Both the position numbers and the translations under genes were made by a program. From Brotaphodocola sp003480315 (GTDB taxonomy: Bacteria; Bacillota; Clostridia; Lachnospirales; Lachnospiraceae): a DNA stretch of 64,000 nt. The notes under the pieces were generated by a model. That model ran no database searches, was not told the origin of the DNA, and saw only the letters and a program-made list of their open reading frames with translations. Location of the stretch: the NCBI RefSeq assembly GCF_964246085.1, contig NZ_CAXTPD010000016.1, one strand, 5' to 3'. Positions 17,280-25,467 of this stretch are shown here, in pieces (position 1 is the stretch's first letter; each line of letters begins with the position of its first letter).

Positions 17280-19010
17280 CTAAATGCCCCAATCCCCGCT
17301 AATCATTTGCAGCTTTACCATATGCGGATAAATTTTGCCTGTGTTCATCAGTTTTTCCGGCGTTCCCTGTTCGGCAACAGAACCGTCTGAAAGCACAACT
17401 ACTTTGTCCGCGCCGCTTACGGTACGCATACGGTGGGCGATAACAAGTACGGTCTTATCTTTTATCAGCCTTGACAAAGCAGCCTGTATCAATGTTTCGT
17501 TTTCCACATCAAGGCTTGCCGTTGCTTCATCAAGCAAGATAATAGGCGCATTTTTAAGGAAAGCGCGGGCGATGGAAATTCGCTGTCTTTCCCCGCCGGA
17601 CAGCTCGCAGCCGTTTTCTCCAATCATACTGTAAAACCCATCCGGAAGTTTTACCGCAAATTCTTCACAATTCGCCAGTCTTGCCGCCGCAATCACTTCT
17701 TCGTCGGTTGCGTCCTTTCTGCCTATCCTGATATTCTCCATGATTGTGTTGTTAAACAGCGTCACATCTTGAAATACGATAGAGTACAAAGACAGCAAGG
17801 TTTCCGGATCTATTTTCGATATATCCATACCACCGACAGTGATTTTCCCTTTGTTTATATCCCAGAATCGGGCAGCAAGGCGTGATACCGTAGTTTTTCC
17901 TCCGCCGGACGGTCCGACTAAGGCGGTAACTTCTCCTTGTTTAGCCGTAAAGGAAACATCTTTTAATACGGTTTCCCCGGTATTATAGGCAAATCCTACA
18001 TGGTCAAATACAATGTCATAACCTTGGTTTGTCATTGTATTGCTTCCTGTCTGAATAGGCTGGTCAAAAATTTCATTCATGCGGTTTATGTTTGTTTTGG
18101 TAGAGATTACCGCAGCAAGATTTTGCAATGCACCCTCAAGCGGGGCATATAGCCTTGAAGCCACAAGCAAAAACATAAAGAATAGCGGAATATCAATTTC
18201 CCCACGAATCAACAGCGCAGAACCTACAAGCGCAACCGTAGCAATTCCAAACTTTAATATCAGCGTAGAGGAAACAACGAAAAGTGCTGTTCCAAGTTCT
18301 GTTATAATGTGCCGTTTTTCTACATAGTCAATCTTTTTGTCAAGTCCTTTCAGATACCTTTCTTCCGCATTGTTTGATTTCAAGTCCTGTAAACTTTCGA
18401 TACACTCCTGTACGCCGCTTTCAAGAGCGACATTTGCCGCTACGGATTTACGGTTGAAGTATTCCTGTATGCGGGCTGAAAAGAGTGTGATTGTAAATGC
18501 AATCGGCAAAACCCACACCGCCGCAAGAGCCATTCGAAAGTCTATAGCAAAAAGGCAGATTGCAATTAGTGTTGTTGAAATGAGGGAGCCTGCCAATGCG
18601 GGTACATAATGGGAGAATGCAGTTTCAAGCGTAGCGCAGTCTCCCATAATAGAATTGGTTAAATCCGCAAGGTCTTTTTTGCCGAAGAAAGACAACGGAA
18701 TTTTGCGCAGCTGTTCCGCTAAGGATATACGCCTTACCCCGCTTTCCACATAAGTCGCTAAGTAAGTGGCGTTATATTGAAACCAAGTCGCAATAAATAT
18801 AAGGCATAAGCAAACCAAAGAACCAACCGCATAAAAAGCAATGCGGCTTCCATTTAAGTTCCCATTCATGGCGTCAATGACAAAGTAATAGAGCAACCCC
18901 ACAGGGAGCATAAAGGATATATCCTGTACGACGCAGGCAATACAGCCTTTTATCAAATCGACAGCCCCCTGTCTTGATAATGCAAAACGTCTTTGCAATG
19001 TCTTAATCAT
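17280..19010 (-). CDS. ABC transporter, fused permease-ATPase (second half, YbtPQ/IrtAB-like)
   Basis: A 576-residue half-transporter with six membrane helices in residues 1-310 and an ATPase domain at about 335-570. Walker A is GPSGGGKTT, the signature is LSGGERQRISIA, Walker B is PIILLDEATASLD and the H-loop is IAHRM. The true start is the internal ATG at 19010: GGAGGT sits 6 bases before it, and it overlaps the upstream stop as ATGA. A longer frame from 19064 lacks such support. It pairs with the next-door gene as a heterodimer. The YbtPQ/IrtAB resemblance could mean siderophore import, but exporters of this subfamily are equally possible. Under TetR control on a mobile element, drug or bacteriocin export is plausible. 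Confidence 0.85.
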   Translation of the reverse strand: MIKTLQRRFALSRQGAVDLIKGCIACVVQDISFMLPVGLLYYFVIDAMNGNLNGSRIAFYAVGSLVCLCLIFIATWFQYNATYLATYVESGVRRISLAEQLRKIPLSFFGKKDLADLTNSIMGDCATLETAFSHYVPALAGSLISTTLIAICLFAIDFRMALAAVWVLPIAFTITLFSARIQEYFNRKSVAANVALESGVQECIESLQDLKSNNAEERYLKGLDKKIDYVEKRHIITELGTALFVVSSTLILKFGIATVALVGSALLIRGEIDIPLFFMFLLVASRLYAPLEGALQNLAAVISTKTNINRMNEIFDQPIQTGSNTMTNQGYDIVFDHVGFAYNTGETVLKDVSFTAKQGEVTALVGPSGGGKTTVSRLAARFWDINKGKITVGGMDISKIDPETLLSLYSIVFQDVTLFNNTIMENIRIGRKDATDEEVIAAARLANCEEFAVKLPDGFYSMIGENGCELSGGERQRISIARAFLKNAPIILLDEATASLDVENETLIQAALSRLIKDKTVLVIAHRMRTVSGADKVVVLSDGSVAEQGTPEKLMNTGKIYPHMVKLQMISGDWGI

Positions 19011-20782
19011 GCGTTTACCTCCTTTGCAATCTTCCATTCTGCCGCTTCGGAATAATTCTTCCACATTTTTGTGAATATGCCGTTTCTCTCTATCAGTCCA
19101 CTATGTGTGCCGCTTTCGACAATTTCACCGTCTTGCAGTACATAAATGCAATCCGCGTCTGTGATTGACGACAACCTGTGTGCAATCATAATGACGGTCT
19201 TTCCCTTTGAAAGCGCGGATAAAGCCTGCTGTACGCGCACCTCATTATCGGGGTCGGCAAACGCGGTCGCTTCATCAAGAATTAGAATAGGCGCATTTTT
19301 CAAAATCGCGAGGGCAATCGCTATTCTTTGCTGTTCACCGCCGGACAGGTACACACCTTTTGTGCCGACAACCGTATCAATGCCATTCGGTAATTTTTCA
19401 ATAATATCCAAGCACTGTGCAGCTTCCAGAGCATGGGCGATTTCTTCGCGTGTAGCGTCAGGCTTTGCCATACGCACATTTTCCAATATGGACGCTTTGA
19501 TAAGGCGGCTGTTCTGAAATACAAAAGATACCTTATTCATCAATGTTTCTTTCGGAATATCTCGTATGTCGGTATTGCCTATCAGTACGCGCCCTTTTTG
19601 CGGGTCAAAAAATCTTGTGACAATATTTGCAAGCGTTGTCTTGCCGCCGCCGGACGCTCCTACCAATGCGACTGTCTGCCCCGGCTTTATGGAAAGTGAT
19701 ACATCATTGAGCGCATTTTTCTCGCCGTCATAGCTGTAACTAACGTGTTCCAATGTAACCCCATTATCTTTAGGGATATTATTCACGCTGCTTTCAGATA
19801 ATGGTTTTTCGTTCAGCACTTCATCAATCCTGTTAATTGCGTCGCCTACAATCATTGCGTCCTCGCTCATAAACATAATTTTTGTGAGCGTCGTACCAAT
19901 GACGGGCGTAATCACAATATAGAAGATAAGGTTTAGTAACAATTCATTTGTTACGCCGCTCCTCGTAAAGAGAATACCTCCGGCAATCAGAAATGCGAAT
20001 ACGCCGTTAATTGCCGTTGTATAGAACATCATAGGCAGACGCAGCCCCTTTGTGTATGCAATTACCCATGTTTCATAATTATCAATCGCATTTTTGAAGC
20101 GTTTGAAAGAAAAGATTGTCTGCCCGAAAGTCTTTACTACAGGTACGCCCCGCACATATTCAACGGCTTCGTTTGACATATCGGAAAGAGCATTTTGGTA
20201 TTGCTCCATTTTCTGCTCCATGTTTTTTCCTGTCATTTTCATCATAATCAGAAAACCAAGTACAACGGGTACGAGGCTTAAAAGCCCTAACCGCCAGTCA
20301 AAGGCAAGTAACAGGAAAAGCAGCCCTATGGGTGTGGCAATCGCCCCCGCTTTGTCGGGAAGCCTGTGTGCAAGATATGTTTCAGTAGCAGCACTGGAAC
20401 TGTTTACGATTCTCCGTAGCTTTCCGCTTCCATACTTTTCCGTTACCCCGAGCGGCAATGCTGTAATATGGCGCATAAGCTCTTTTCGGATATTAGCGGC
20501 AACCCGGAACGCGCTCAAATGCGAACACATCAAAGCGGTTATGTAGACAACAATAGAGATAACCGCAAACAATACGGCAGACCAACCGTAGCCTGTGACA
20601 TTCCCCGCCTGTGAGAAGTCCGGGGAAACCTCCAGTATGTCGTGAATAATACGCCATATATACCAAAAAGGTACAAGAGCCAACAGCGCACTCATTACAG
20701 ACAGTACCCAAGAAAGATAGGTCAATATCTTATGCCCTCCGGCATAGCCCATCAGTCTTGATAGATTAGACTGTTTTTTCAT
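19007..20782 (-). CDS. ABC transporter, fused permease-ATPase (first half, YbtPQ/IrtAB-like)
   Basis: A 591-residue half-transporter with an N-terminal six-helix domain (about 1-315) and an ATPase domain (about 340-575). Walker A is GASGGGKTT, the signature is LSGGEQQRIAIA, Walker B is PILILDEATAFADPD and the H-loop is IAHRLS. The Walker B neighbourhood has ATAFAD rather than the usual ATASLD, as in siderophore-type importers of this subfamily. AAGGAGG precedes the ATG. It is translationally coupled to the second half. Substrate unknown. Confidence 0.85.
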   Translation of the reverse strand: MKKQSNLSRLMGYAGGHKILTYLSWVLSVMSALLALVPFWYIWRIIHDILEVSPDFSQAGNVTGYGWSAVLFAVISIVVYITALMCSHLSAFRVAANIRKELMRHITALPLGVTEKYGSGKLRRIVNSSSAATETYLAHRLPDKAGAIATPIGLLFLLLAFDWRLGLLSLVPVVLGFLIMMKMTGKNMEQKMEQYQNALSDMSNEAVEYVRGVPVVKTFGQTIFSFKRFKNAIDNYETWVIAYTKGLRLPMMFYTTAINGVFAFLIAGGILFTRSGVTNELLLNLIFYIVITPVIGTTLTKIMFMSEDAMIVGDAINRIDEVLNEKPLSESSVNNIPKDNGVTLEHVSYSYDGEKNALNDVSLSIKPGQTVALVGASGGGKTTLANIVTRFFDPQKGRVLIGNTDIRDIPKETLMNKVSFVFQNSRLIKASILENVRMAKPDATREEIAHALEAAQCLDIIEKLPNGIDTVVGTKGVYLSGGEQQRIAIALAILKNAPILILDEATAFADPDNEVRVQQALSALSKGKTVIMIAHRLSSITDADCIYVLQDGEIVESGTHSGLIERNGIFTKMWKNYSEAAEWKIAKEVNA

Positions 20783-20850
20783 TAAAAAAACCTCCTTGAA
20801 AATTTTTATGATATGAAGACAGAATGAACGCCCTCCAATATCCGCATTTC

Positions 20851-20883
20851 AGTTAGTGCTGCCTTATGCGGTTAGCACTAACT
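20851..20883. promoter_or_regulatory. Inverted repeat between tetR and the ABC genes, possible TetR operator
   Basis: AGTTAGTGCT (20851-20860) and AGCACTAACT (20874-20883) are perfect 10-base arms around a 13-base centre. They lie upstream of the ABC operon and downstream of tetR. TetR-family operators are palindromic and near the target promoter, which fits, but an RNA hairpin in the 5' leader is also possible. Confidence 0.45.
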
Positions 20884-20900
20884 AACTCATGTGCTAAATA

Positions 20901-20926
20901 TAATGGAAAGTTTACACTTTCCATTA
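20901..20926 (-). terminator. Hairpin just after tetR
   Basis: TAATGGAAAG (20901-20910) and CTTTCCATTA (20917-20926) are perfect arms with a 6-base loop, 8 bases past the tetR stop. The T-run after it on the minus strand is weak (ATATTT), so termination is uncertain. Confidence 0.45.
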
Positions 20927-20933
20927 TCAGGAA

Positions 20934-21560
20934 TTATAGGGCAGATTGCCCCATAATTTTCATCCACCCGGCGGTATAGAAAGCCCTCATTTCTTTCAAA
21001 TAGCGCTTTGCTTCTTCAAGCGGCATTTCATGTATAATCAGCTCAAAAAATGTATTGAACATTCCTGTAATCAAGATATGCTCCAACCGTTCGTCAATGG
21101 GGGGCGCAGGTCTGCCTAACTTTTCAAGAACTGCTAAATAATCGTGTGTTCCTTTTGTTTCTATTTCCACCATTTCATCAATCAATTTTGAAAATCGCGT
21201 TCCCTCTGAACAGCAAAGTATGAGCTTAAATTCATTCAAGTGTTCATATGCATACAAGAGCATTTCATACATACACTCGCCGGAAGTAGAGGAAAGATTA
21301 TCGGGTTGTTCCTCTGGCGGGATTTCAGCAAATTCTTTTTGAGCCTTGCAAAATCGTTCCAGTAAAAAGTTATAGTGTTCGCCTACCAATGCTTCAAACA
21401 AGTCCTCTTTGCTGTCATAGTAGCCATAGAACGCACCTGTTGTCACACCCGCCGTTTTGACAATATTCCGCAAGGAAGCAGACTTATAGCCCTTCTCAAG
21501 AAATTCTTGCATTGCCGCCGAAAGAATTAAGTGTAATGTTGTCTGTCCCGCTTCGCTCAT
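20934..21560 (-). CDS. TetR/AcrR-family transcriptional regulator
   Basis: A 208-residue one-component repressor. The N-terminal helix-turn-helix is at about 10-55 (ILSAAMQEFLEKGYKSASLR then TAGVTTGAFYGYYDSKEDLF). The C-terminal two thirds are helical and should bind the inducer and dimerise. GAGAGGA precedes the ATG. It is encoded on the same strand as the ABC transporter, 151 bases upstream, and should control it. Its own promoter overlaps a palindrome, suggesting autoregulation. Confidence 0.85.
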   Translation of the reverse strand: MSEAGQTTLHLILSAAMQEFLEKGYKSASLRNIVKTAGVTTGAFYGYYDSKEDLFEALVGEHYNFLLERFCKAQKEFAEIPPEEQPDNLSSTSGECMYEMLLYAYEHLNEFKLILCCSEGTRFSKLIDEMVEIETKGTHDYLAVLEKLGRPAPPIDERLEHILITGMFNTFFELIIHEMPLEEAKRYLKEMRAFYTAGWMKIMGQSAL

Positions 21561-21578
21561 GTGTTCACTATCCTCTCT

Positions 21579-21633
21579 ATAACACTGTTATGTATCGCTG
21601 TTATATAATACGGCAAGTCAAGGAATTTGTCAA
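21579..21633 (-). promoter_or_regulatory. tetR promoter with overlapping palindromic operator
   Basis: On the minus strand, TTGACA (21633-21628) and TATTAT (21610-21605) are spaced by 17 bases. Just downstream is ATAACACTGTTAT (21579-21591), a perfect palindrome around one base, with further TGTTAT half-sites. This is typical of an autoregulated tetR gene. Confidence 0.65.
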
Positions 21634-21954
21634 TAGTTCAAAATAATTTGCAGATTTATTTTATGGCATTGGCATTTTCAGCACGTCCTCCATAGTAGGA
21701 AATGAGAAAAACTTTTTGAAAAAATCCGTTCAAACTTTGGCAAAATTGCCTTGCGTGGTGTAGTAGGTAGTGAAAGAAATTTCAGAGGGTTTGGGAGACG
21801 TCTCGCCTGTCGGCTCGGTCGGCGTTAGACGGTTGCCACCGGCGACCAACGCCCCAACAAGCAAAATGCGGCGCATTTTACGAAAAGGGTACCCCTTTTC
21901 TATGCTTGCTGCGAAACTTATCACATTTCAAAACAAGGAAAGGACGGGAACGGA
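21634..21954. other. Non-coding stretch between tetR and the recombinase module
   Basis: About 320 bases without a convincing gene, AT-rich near 21640-21740 and GC-rich near 21790-21860. A hairpin-like pair (AAAAGGGGTACCCCTTTT, perfect palindrome around 21883-21900) is present. It is probably the promoter and regulatory region of the recombinase module. Confidence 0.4.
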
Positions 21955-22155
21955 ATGGAAAAGAAACGGAAAATCAAAGACGGGCATATTGTAGTAGAGA
22001 ATCCGCTGTTTCAAGAGTTGCCAAAGCACGAAGTAACGCTAAAATCCGGCAGAACGCTCTATCGTTTTACAGGGAGCTATGACGGGGAAAGGAGCCTGCC
22101 CCACAAGGTTTTACGCCTCATGGAGCAGGAAAAGGGCAAAAAAGATGTTGATTAA
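21955..22155 (+). CDS. TnpW-like small transposon protein
   Basis: A 66-residue protein: a lysine-rich start, then EVTLKSGRTLYRFTGSYDG and LPHKVLRLMEQEKGKK. The strand-strand-helix pattern and position directly before a serine recombinase match the TnpW-type small proteins of Tn4451-like elements. The precise role of TnpW is not established. GGAAAGGACGGGAACGG lies before the ATG. The call rests mostly on position and general pattern. Confidence 0.55.
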   Translation: MEKKRKIKDGHIVVENPLFQELPKHEVTLKSGRTLYRFTGSYDGERSLPHKVLRLMEQEKGKKDVD

Positions 22156-22231
22156 AAATACAGGAGCCGATACAATAGAGACAAGCAATCCTGTATTGGC
22201 AGACTGCCCGCCGACGAAAGGAGCAGAAACT

Positions 22232-23875
22232 ATGTTAAGGCAGTCTGACAAAATTACCGCCCTCTATTGCCGCTTATCGCGCGACGACGAATTACAGGGC
22301 GACAGCAACAGCATTGTTAATCAAAAGGCGATTTTAAGTAAATACGCGAAAGAAAATCATTTCTCAAACACCGCGTTTTTCGTGGACGACGGGTATTCTG
22401 GAACAAACTTCAACCGTCCCAGTTGGGGCGAGCTTCTGGAACGGATTGAAAACGGAGAAGTGGCGACGCTGATTGTAAAGGATATGTCGCGGCTTGGGCG
22501 TGATTATCTGAAAGTGGGCTTTTATACCGAAGTCCTGTTCGTGGAAAAGGGCGTGCGGTTTATTGCTATCAACAATGGCATAGACAGCGCAAACCAACAG
22601 GACAGCGATTTTACCCCCTTTTTGAACATCATCAACGAGTGGTACGCAAAGGACACAAGCAAGAAAATCCGCGTTGTGATGAAGTCAAAGGGAGAAGCAG
22701 GCGAATATCTTTGTACCAATCCGCCCTATGGCTACATGAAAGACCCCGACAACAAAAAGAAATGGATTGTGGACGGAGAAGCCGCCGAGATAGTCAAGCG
22801 GATATTTGCCCTGTGTCTGGACGGTTACGGTCCGTCGCAGATTGCCCGTATTCTGAAAGAGGATAAAGTCATAACGCCGACTATCCATTTTCAACAGACA
22901 GGCAGAGCGACAAGAAACACGCCGCCGGATAATCTTTATGATTGGGATAATAAAACGGTAGCGGGGATTTTAGAGCGTCCAGAGTATCAAGGGCATACGG
23001 TAAACTTCAAGACCTACAAACAGTCCTACAAGAGCAAGAAAACCTGTTACAATCCAGAGGAAAAATGGCTTGTGTTTGAAAACACCCACGAAGCAATCAT
23101 TGACGCTGACACATGGGCGCGGGTACAGGAATTACGCAAGAACAAACGCCGTCCGACAAGGACAGGCAAGACGAATATGTTTTCCGGTATTGTGCGCTGT
23201 GCCGACTGCGGCGAAAAGCTGTATTACTGCACAAGCAAGAACTTTGAAGCGCGGCAAGACCATTTCGTATGCTCTACTTCAAGGCTCAAAGGAAAAGAGG
23301 TTTGCTCAACGCATTTTATCCGCGCTGTCGTACTGGAACAGGGCGTGCTTGCTCACATGAGATGGACGATTGCCTGTGTCGCTAACCATGAAGAACAATT
23401 CCATAAAGCTATGGGCGCGAAGCAGAAAGCCGAAGCGAAAAAGGAACTTGCGGCGAAGCGGCGACAACTGACGCAAGGAGAACGCCGGATTGAAGAACTT
23501 GACCGATTATTCAAGCGTATTTACGAGGACAACGCCAACGGGAAATTATCTGACAGCAGATTTCAAATGCTCTCCAACGACTACGAACAGGAGCAGGAAG
23601 AACTGCGTGAAAAGCTGTTGCGATTGAATGAAGAAATTACCGAACAGGAAGAACAATCCGAGAACATTGACAGGTTCATCAGCAAAGTACGGAAATATCT
23701 TGACTTGGACGAGCTGACGCCCGCTGTGCTGAATGACATGGTAAAGGCGGTGTATGTTCACGCGCCGGATAAGTCAAAGGGGCATAGGGAACAGCAGATT
23801 GACATTTCCTATGACCTTGTGGAAATACTCCCCGCGTCTTTACTGAATGACCTACATAACAGAGAAACGTCGTAG
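22232..23875 (+). CDS. Large serine recombinase (transposase/integrase)
   Basis: A 547-residue site-specific recombinase. The resolvase domain covers about 8-155, with catalytic Ser16 in ALYCRLSRDD and the conserved VKDMSRLGRDYL near 85-95. A recombinase domain follows, then a zinc-ribbon domain with paired cysteines (CADCGEKLYYC, FVCSTSRLKGKEVC), a coiled coil (about 400-470) and a DUF4368-like tail. I chose ATG 22232 because AAAGGAG lies 8 bases upstream. The open frame extends to 22079 with an alternative ATG at 22145. It should excise and integrate the surrounding element through a circular form. Confidence 0.88.
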   Translation: MLRQSDKITALYCRLSRDDELQGDSNSIVNQKAILSKYAKENHFSNTAFFVDDGYSGTNFNRPSWGELLERIENGEVATLIVKDMSRLGRDYLKVGFYTEVLFVEKGVRFIAINNGIDSANQQDSDFTPFLNIINEWYAKDTSKKIRVVMKSKGEAGEYLCTNPPYGYMKDPDNKKKWIVDGEAAEIVKRIFALCLDGYGPSQIARILKEDKVITPTIHFQQTGRATRNTPPDNLYDWDNKTVAGILERPEYQGHTVNFKTYKQSYKSKKTCYNPEEKWLVFENTHEAIIDADTWARVQELRKNKRRPTRTGKTNMFSGIVRCADCGEKLYYCTSKNFEARQDHFVCSTSRLKGKEVCSTHFIRAVVLEQGVLAHMRWTIACVANHEEQFHKAMGAKQKAEAKKELAAKRRQLTQGERRIEELDRLFKRIYEDNANGKLSDSRFQMLSNDYEQEQEELREKLLRLNEEITEQEEQSENIDRFISKVRKYLDLDELTPAVLNDMVKAVYVHAPDKSKGHREQQIDISYDLVEILPASLLNDLHNRETS

Positions 23876-23946
23876 CCCACAAGCTACGCCGTTTCCCGAA
23901 AACATTTCTAATACTGTCTTATGAGTGCCGCCCTTTGGCGCGGCCG

Positions 23947-24945
23947 CTATTTTTTGTAAAAACAGTTTCCGCCGACAATCTTATACGAGGAATAATCTTC
24001 CGGTGAAATCCGTTTGGTAGAATTAAAATAAAGGTAATCTCCGATATTATTGGAACCGCACAGTGCGTCCTTTGAGGCCTTCAGCGCAGTTTTGGAAGGC
24101 CCCTGAGCCAGAAAGCTGTCCAGCAGACCGGAAGATGCGCCGGGAAACTGACCGTCTGCGTAGATGACACTGGAAATGGACTTTCCCCAGTGTTTTGACT
24201 TTACGCGGTTGATGATACAGCTTGCAACGGCAAGCTGGGCGTCATAGGAGCCATTTCCGGTTTCCATGGCTGTGCAGGCTGCAAGCAGATAGACCTCATC
24301 ATCTGTTGCGGAAATCACATAAGCAGGTTTTGCCTGTGCCTCTGCTCCGGAATGAAGAGCAGCCGCTTCTTTTTTTGCATCGACCGCAGCTCCCGGAACT
24401 GGTATGATTTTCGCGTATTCCGCTGAGATATAGCCGCTTGCGTCAGCCTGAAGCTGAACCTTGATCCAGCCGTTTGAGGATTCCAGGAGCGGAAACGATT
24501 CCCCCTGAGCTGCCTGTTTTACGATTACGGCATCCGTGGAAGGGGTTTTACGCACATTTAATGTAACCGCAGTGACTTTGGCTCTCAAAAGTCCAAGCTC
24601 CTTTGCAAGAGGCTCAATGTCCCTGCCGAACAGAAGATAATCATCCTTCAGCCAGCCCTCAAGCCCGCCAGAGCGGATCCTTGTCCAGCCGTTTTTCCGG
24701 TCAAGAACCGTTCCTCCGGAGCCACGGTAGCATTTTCCGATGATATCTGCATCGGTAGAAGGGCTGGTCCGCATATTCAAAGGCTCATTTTTGACATTGG
24801 CCACTGCCAGATTATCATAGGAAGAGGCAGCAAAGGACGGAGCAGCAAAAGCCGCTGCAAACACGAAGACAGCTGCAGTAAGCGCTGCCACCTGTTTCAG
24901 CACACCGGCGGAAGCGGATAGTATTTCAGAGATTCGTCGTTTCAT
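23947..24945 (-). CDS. Secreted SleB/CwlJ-type cell wall hydrolase with two SH3 domains
   Basis: A 332-residue exported protein. A signal peptide with a long hydrophobic core and AxA sites covers about 1-40. Two bacterial SH3b repeats follow, at about 45-105 (LNMRTSPSTDADIIGKCYRG) and 122-185 (LNVRKTPSTDAVIVKQ). The C-terminal hydrolase_2 domain (about 213-332) has the presumed catalytic Glu in CTAMETGNG and AVASCIINRVKSKHW. In spore formers SleB cleaves cortex peptidoglycan at germination, while SH3-bearing relatives can act on vegetative wall. The protein ends CFYKK. It stands alone, outside the upstream mobile element. Confidence 0.85.
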   Translation of the reverse strand: MKRRISEILSASAGVLKQVAALTAAVFVFAAAFAAPSFAASSYDNLAVANVKNEPLNMRTSPSTDADIIGKCYRGSGGTVLDRKNGWTRIRSGGLEGWLKDDYLLFGRDIEPLAKELGLLRAKVTAVTLNVRKTPSTDAVIVKQAAQGESFPLLESSNGWIKVQLQADASGYISAEYAKIIPVPGAAVDAKKEAAALHSGAEAQAKPAYVISATDDEVYLLAACTAMETGNGSYDAQLAVASCIINRVKSKHWGKSISSVIYADGQFPGASSGLLDSFLAQGPSKTALKASKDALCGSNNIGDYLYFNSTKRISPEDYSSYKIVGGNCFYKK

Positions 24946-25213
24946 GTATATTTCTCCATGTATAAATGCAGTTCTTTGTTAAAATGTTACAAAAGTATTA
25001 CATGAAGAATATACCAAAATCCTGAGGATTTGTCAACTTCCGGCAAATCAGGACGTGCTGTGAAGCTGCTACATCACAAGGGGGAGCTACGCAATATCAA
25101 TGTGCTTCACGCTCTCGCGCCGTTCCTCCGGGAGGATTGGAAGCTTCAAAAGCAAGATGAGAGCTCTAATAATCCATGAATTATTTCTATGAATAATAAA
25201 ATATACATAATTA
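24946..25213. other. Gap upstream of the sleB-like gene
   Basis: It contains the sleB-like upstream region (AT-rich to about 25030) and, at 25087-25130, a short integrase-tail relic listed separately. Nothing else was recognised. Confidence 0.4.
25087..25130 (-). pseudogene. Tail relic of a second tyrosine recombinase
   Basis: On the minus strand this encodes EERRESVKHIDIA then TAG. The intact integrase at 26919-28019 ends EERRKSVKHIDIV. The DNA is also alike (gcaatatcaatgtgcttcac against cgatatcaatgtgctttac). Only the last 14 or so codons are recognisable, so this is the scar of an integrase paralogue or of a recombination event. Confidence 0.65.
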
Positions 25214-25358
25214 TTATCTATTGATAATTTTCAAAAATCGTGCATATTGTGTACAATCTGCCTAAAAAAGTTAATTTTTTACATTTCTCATTTGAAATTA
25301 TTATAATAATGCGAGTTCTATCAAAATACATAATAAATAAAAATTTATCAATTGATAA
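25214..25358 (+). promoter_or_regulatory. Two matching 14-bp palindromic operators upstream of the FNT gene
   Basis: TTATCTATTGATAA (25214-25227) and TTATCAATTGATAA (25345-25358) differ by one base, and the second is a perfect palindrome. Their centres are 131 bases apart. The second is centred about 80 bases before the predicted transcription start. The TTGAT-type half-sites resemble CRP/FNR-family sites, which would fit oxygen- or nitrogen-oxide-responsive control of a formate/nitrite transporter, but the regulator is not known. Confidence 0.55.
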
Positions 25359-25396
25359 ACAAAAAAATAACGGCTCTGTCAAAAAAATAACGCTCG

Positions 25397-25425
25397 TTGC
25401 AACAATCAGACACCTGACTTATAAT
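25397..25425 (+). promoter_or_regulatory. Promoter of the formate/nitrite transporter gene
   Basis: TTGCAA (25397-25402) and TATAAT (25420-25425) are spaced by 17 bases and end 42 bases before the ATG. Confidence 0.7.
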
Positions 25426-25467
25426 GGCGGAAATGGCCATGAAAACAAGAATATAGGGGGATAATGT

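Larger units (their letters stand above)
16977..23900. mobile_element. Serine-recombinase transposon carrying an ABC transporter and TetR regulator
   Basis: About 6.9 kb inserted into the M20 gene. Contents in order: KTR zinc-ribbon gene, two ABC half-transporter genes, tetR, a TnpW-like small gene and a large serine recombinase. Small KTR proteins are known passengers of Tn916/Tn1549-like elements, and TnpW next to a serine recombinase is typical of Tn4451-type elements. The left boundary is set by loss of M20 homology near 16976. The right boundary is only bracketed between the recombinase stop (23875) and the sleB-like gene (23947). No clear terminal repeats or core dinucleotide could be assigned, and no mobilisation genes are present. 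Confidence 0.65.
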
